The notes under the pieces were generated by a model, which saw nothing but the letters and a program-made list of their open reading frames with translations, had not been told where the DNA came from and made no database searches. 64,000 nucleotides of DNA from JAJXXT01 sp963764465 (GTDB lineage: Bacteria; Pseudomonadota; Alphaproteobacteria; Acetobacterales; Acetobacteraceae): assembly GCA_963764465.1 (NCBI GenBank), contig CAVXSO010000007.1, positions 806,001-870,000 of the forward strand, read 5' to 3'. The position numbers and the translations under genes were made by a program. Positions 61,471-64,000 of this stretch are shown here, in pieces (within the stretch, counting starts at the first letter, position 1; the number at the start of each line of letters is the position of its first letter).

Positions 61471-63501
61471 TCATGCACCATGCTTCTCCCGCCAGGCAGC
61501 GCGCAACGCCGCCGACAGGTCGCAAGCGAACCGTTTGGTATCCAGCAGCGGCGAGGCGCGCACCCGTTCCCGCAGGCCGGCGCGCAGCGTCGCGAGCGCC
61601 GCGCGGTCGTCACCGAGACGGCGAATTATCGCAATGAACTCGGCATCGTCGCGCGCCACGAGCTCCGGCAGACCGGCATTGGAAACGTGGCTCGCCGCAT
61701 GGCGGCCGGCGAAGGTATCACCTGCCAGCGTAACGACGGGCACGCCCATCCATAGCGCCTCAAGCGTCGTGAGACCGCCGGAATAGGGGAGCGGGTCGAG
61801 CGCGATATCGATTTCGTTTGCGTAACGTGAGAGCAGGGCGGCGTGCGGCGTGCGCCCGATGAAGACGAGGCGCTCGGGCCCGATGCCATGGCCGGCGAAC
61901 CAGCGCGCGATGCGCTCCCGAGTCTCCTGGTGGTCGTAGCCGGCATAGACGAACTGGATGCGCGAGCCAGGCTGGTCGCGCAGCACCGCGGCCCAGAGGG
62001 CGACGGTTCGCGGGTTGATCTTGGGCGGGTTGTGAAAGCTCGCGAAGGTGAGCGGGCGATCCATGCCGGCGGGCAACGGTGCCGGATCCGGCGCCTCGGG
62101 CGGGTCGTAGGTGACGTAGCAGGCGGGCAGGCGCAGAACCCGTTCCGTATAGGCATCGTCCTCGCCATCCGGGACCTCGATGCGGTCGGCGATCAGCAGG
62201 TCCATCGCGGCGAGGCCGGTGGTGCCGACATAGCCGGCCCAGGTGAACTGCAGCGGCGCGGGCCGCCGCGCGAAGACACCGGGCCGGGCATGGCGGGTGT
62301 GGCCGCCGAGATCGGCCAGGATGTCGATGCGATCGCGGACGATGGCGGCGGCGAGCGCCGCGTCGTCCATCGTCCAGGCGTCGCGCCAGATCGCGGCACG
62401 TGCCTTGAAGCGGCGGGTGAGCGCGTCCTCGCCTGGCGCCGTGGCGTAAACGACGAGCTCCATGTCGGCGGGATCGAGCGCCTCGGCGGTGCCAATGGTG
62501 AAGAAGCCCACGGGATGCGAGCGAAGATCCGCGGACACGAGGCCAAGGCGCAGCTTGCGGCCGGCTTCCGGGCGCGGCGGCTGGTATTGGATCCGCGGAA
62601 TCACGGCCGCTACCTCCTGCTGCCAGCGCGCGTGCAGGCGTCCGAGACGGGCGGCGGTAACACCGGGGGCGTACTGCTCCGCCATGAGCCGGGCCGAGAG
62701 GGCGATGGGGTCGCCGGGGCACATGGCAAGCGAACGATCGAAATTGGCGAGCGCCGCGTCCACCTCGCCGAGGCGCATCTGCAACTCCGCGAGGTTGAAG
62801 ATCGCGGCCTCGTAATCGGGTGCTGCCTCCCGGGCGCGACGGTAAAGCGCCAGGGCCGCGGCGCTGTCGCCGGCATCGTCGCGCTGCACGCCAAGGCCGA
62901 AAAGCGCCGGCGGAAAGCCAGGGTCGTGGGCCAGTGCCGCCTCGTAGGCCCGCACCGCCGCGGCGCGGTCGCCGCAAGCGACGGCGGCGGCGGCGAGCTG
63001 CACGCGCAGCGCCGGGTCGGTGGGGAAATGCGCGGCGGCACGATCGGCGGCCTCGGTCGCGCGCTCGAGCTGCCCGGCGCGGCCGTGCGCCTCGATCAGT
63101 GAAAGCCACGCCTCGCGCTGGGTGGGGTCGAGGTCCACGGCGCGGCGCAGGTGATAATGCCCGCGCGCCGGGTTTCCCTCGGCAAGCAGCAGCTTGCCGA
63201 GCGTCATATGGGCCGCCGGATCATCCGGGTGGCGCTTGAGAAGGGCGGCGAGGCGCGCGGCGGCGGCGCGTTCGCGGCCAGATTCGGCCAGAAGCAGGGC
63301 CAGGTTGTACGCAGCCGCGGCGTGGTGTGGCGCGACCGAGAGAACCTCGCCGTAGAGGCGCTCCGCCGTCGCCCGATCCCCCAAGCCGTGCGCGTGCACC
63401 GCGCGCGCCATCACGGCCGCTACCGAGTGCGCGGGCGTGAAGGGCGCGGCACCGCCGGGCCGGATGGGTCGCCGGGACATGAATCGCGCTTCGGCGGCCA
63501 C
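61471..63501 (-). CDS. TPR-repeat O-GlcNAc transferase-like glycosyltransferase (GT41)
   Basis: A 676-residue cytoplasmic enzyme. Residues about 25-280 are TPR repeats (PHHAAAAYNLALLLAESGRE, HMTLGKLLLAEGNPARGHYH, YEAAIFNLAELQMRLGEVDA). The rest is the SPINDLY/OGT catalytic region: DLGGHTRHARPGVFARRPAP, QFTWAGYVGTTGLAAMDLLI, FASFHNPPKINPRTVALWAA and DPLPYSGGLTTLEALWMGVP. The acceptor is probably protein, by analogy with flagellin or surface-protein glycosylation, but none is nearby. A GTG at 63501 (AGG upstream) or an ATG at 63480 may be the start. Confidence 0.88.
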   Translation of the reverse strand: MAAEARFMSRRPIRPGGAAPFTPAHSVAAVMARAVHAHGLGDRATAERLYGEVLSVAPHHAAAAYNLALLLAESGRERAAAARLAALLKRHPDDPAAHMTLGKLLLAEGNPARGHYHLRRAVDLDPTQREAWLSLIEAHGRAGQLERATEAADRAAAHFPTDPALRVQLAAAAVACGDRAAAVRAYEAALAHDPGFPPALFGLGVQRDDAGDSAAALALYRRAREAAPDYEAAIFNLAELQMRLGEVDAALANFDRSLAMCPGDPIALSARLMAEQYAPGVTAARLGRLHARWQQEVAAVIPRIQYQPPRPEAGRKLRLGLVSADLRSHPVGFFTIGTAEALDPADMELVVYATAPGEDALTRRFKARAAIWRDAWTMDDAALAAAIVRDRIDILADLGGHTRHARPGVFARRPAPLQFTWAGYVGTTGLAAMDLLIADRIEVPDGEDDAYTERVLRLPACYVTYDPPEAPDPAPLPAGMDRPLTFASFHNPPKINPRTVALWAAVLRDQPGSRIQFVYAGYDHQETRERIARWFAGHGIGPERLVFIGRTPHAALLSRYANEIDIALDPLPYSGGLTTLEALWMGVPVVTLAGDTFAGRHAASHVSNAGLPELVARDDAEFIAIIRRLGDDRAALATLRAGLRERVRASPLLDTKRFACDLSAALRAAWREKHGA

Positions 63502-63618
63502 GGCGCACCTGTCAAGCGCCGCGCGGGCTCAGGGGCAGTATTTTGTGCGGCCCAGCCCGGCCCGCCCCGGCACGGGCGTCTTGCGGGGCAGCATGCAGCG
63601 GGCGTAATCAGCGCCCGC

Positions 63619-64000
63619 GTGAGCACGACCCTTGCCTCGGCCCCATCCCGCAAGGCGATTCCCGTGGCAGCCTTGCTCGGCGTGCTCGGGGTCGTCTACG
63701 GCGATATCGGCACCTCGCCGCTCTACGCGTTCAAGGCGAGCCTCGACCATTTTGCGGGACGCGGGTTCCAGCGCTGGGAGGTGCTGGGCATCCTGTCGCT
63801 GATATTCTGGTCGCTCGTCCTCGTCGTCACCGTCAAATACGTGCTGCTGGTGATGCGCGCGGACAACCGCGGCGAGGGCGGCATCCTGGCGCTGATGGCG
63901 CTGGCGCAGCGGGTCTCACCGGGAGAGCGGACGCGTACGGTGCTGGCGCTGCTCGGCATCGCCGGCGCCTGCCTGCTGTTTGGCGACGGGGTGATCACGC
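63619..64000 (+). CDS. kup: Kup-family potassium transporter, N-terminal part (runs off window)
   Basis: An open frame from GTG 63619 to the window end encodes at least 127 residues. It has the Kup signature VVYGDIGTSPLYAFKAS in the first helix, then LVVTVKYVLLVMRADNRGEG, GILALMALAQRVSP and LFGDGVIT. This is the start of a twelve-helix K+ uptake protein. The gene continues to the right. It is divergent from the GT41 gene, with 117 bp between. Confidence 0.92.
   Translation, partial: MSTTLASAPSRKAIPVAALLGVLGVVYGDIGTSPLYAFKASLDHFAGRGFQRWEVLGILSLIFWSLVLVVTVKYVLLVMRADNRGEGGILALMALAQRVSPGERTRTVLALLGIAGACLLFGDGVIT

Overview
The window is GC-rich chromosomal DNA from an alphaproteobacterium, most likely a member of the Acetobacterales/Rhodospirillales. 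The grounds are the alphaproteobacterial ctaCDB-coxF-ctaG-ctaE-surf1 oxidase cluster, the mnmE-mnmG-rsmG-parA-parB chromosome-maintenance cluster, the leuS/lptE/holA neighbourhood, tandem alphaproteobacterial porins and a Hint-domain adhesin of a kind frequent in Acetobacteraceae. Coding density is very high: no gap exceeds 300 bp (the largest are 26499-26777, 40865-41114 and 57533-57770). Many genes overlap by the 4-bp ATGA/GTGA junction. I found no tRNA, rRNA, transposase, CRISPR array or phage gene.

Region 1 (1-13.4 kb): the end of gshB, a fumarylacetoacetate-hydrolase-like gene, a short TpsA/FHA-like adhesin, a five-gene lutABC-smr-xre operon on the minus strand, an Mla-type lipid transport operon (mlaE with a STAS domain, mlaF, mlaD, PqiC-like lipoprotein), and a solute-binding protein paired with an ABC ATPase that has lost its Walker A lysine. 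Region 2 (13.4-22 kb): a 3-hydroxyisobutyryl-CoA hydrolase-like gene, an M32 carboxypeptidase and the aa3 cytochrome c oxidase operon with its assembly factors. Region 3 (22-34.5 kb): a sugar-acid dehydratase with a LacI-type operator, a DMT transporter, a lytic transglycosylase with a SPOR domain, a glycine-zipper lipoprotein, a Wzm/Wzt-like polysaccharide ABC exporter, 3-dehydroshikimate dehydratase, a CBS-BON protein behind an FNR/FixK box, and a DUF255 thioredoxin protein. Region 4 (34.5-41 kb): mnmE, mnmG, rsmG, parA and parB, with two parS sites inside the rsmG coding sequence, followed by a cluster of GANTC sites in front of an XRE regulator. Region 5 (41-47.6 kb): usp-marR-pirin with an 18-bp palindromic operator, an APH/AAA fusion, pdxH, fabI and aroC. 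Region 6 (47.6-56 kb): a DUF3576 lipoprotein, leuS, lptE, holA, ybjQ and a small membrane protein, with a 978-residue Hint adhesin inserted between leuS and lptE. Region 7 (56-64 kb): two tandem porins, thiE-like and yggS genes, UDP-glucuronate decarboxylase next to a TPR/O-GlcNAc-transferase-like enzyme, and the start of kup.

Four conserved genes (mlaD, mlaE, mnmE, leuS) are each split by an apparent single-base insertion. In three of them, removing one A restores both the family consensus and a GANTC (CcrM) site, so methylation-linked base-calling error is a more likely cause than real gene loss. The most interesting biology is the pair of coding parS sites, the interrupted leuS-lptE operon, the degenerate ABC ATPase and several well-placed operators.
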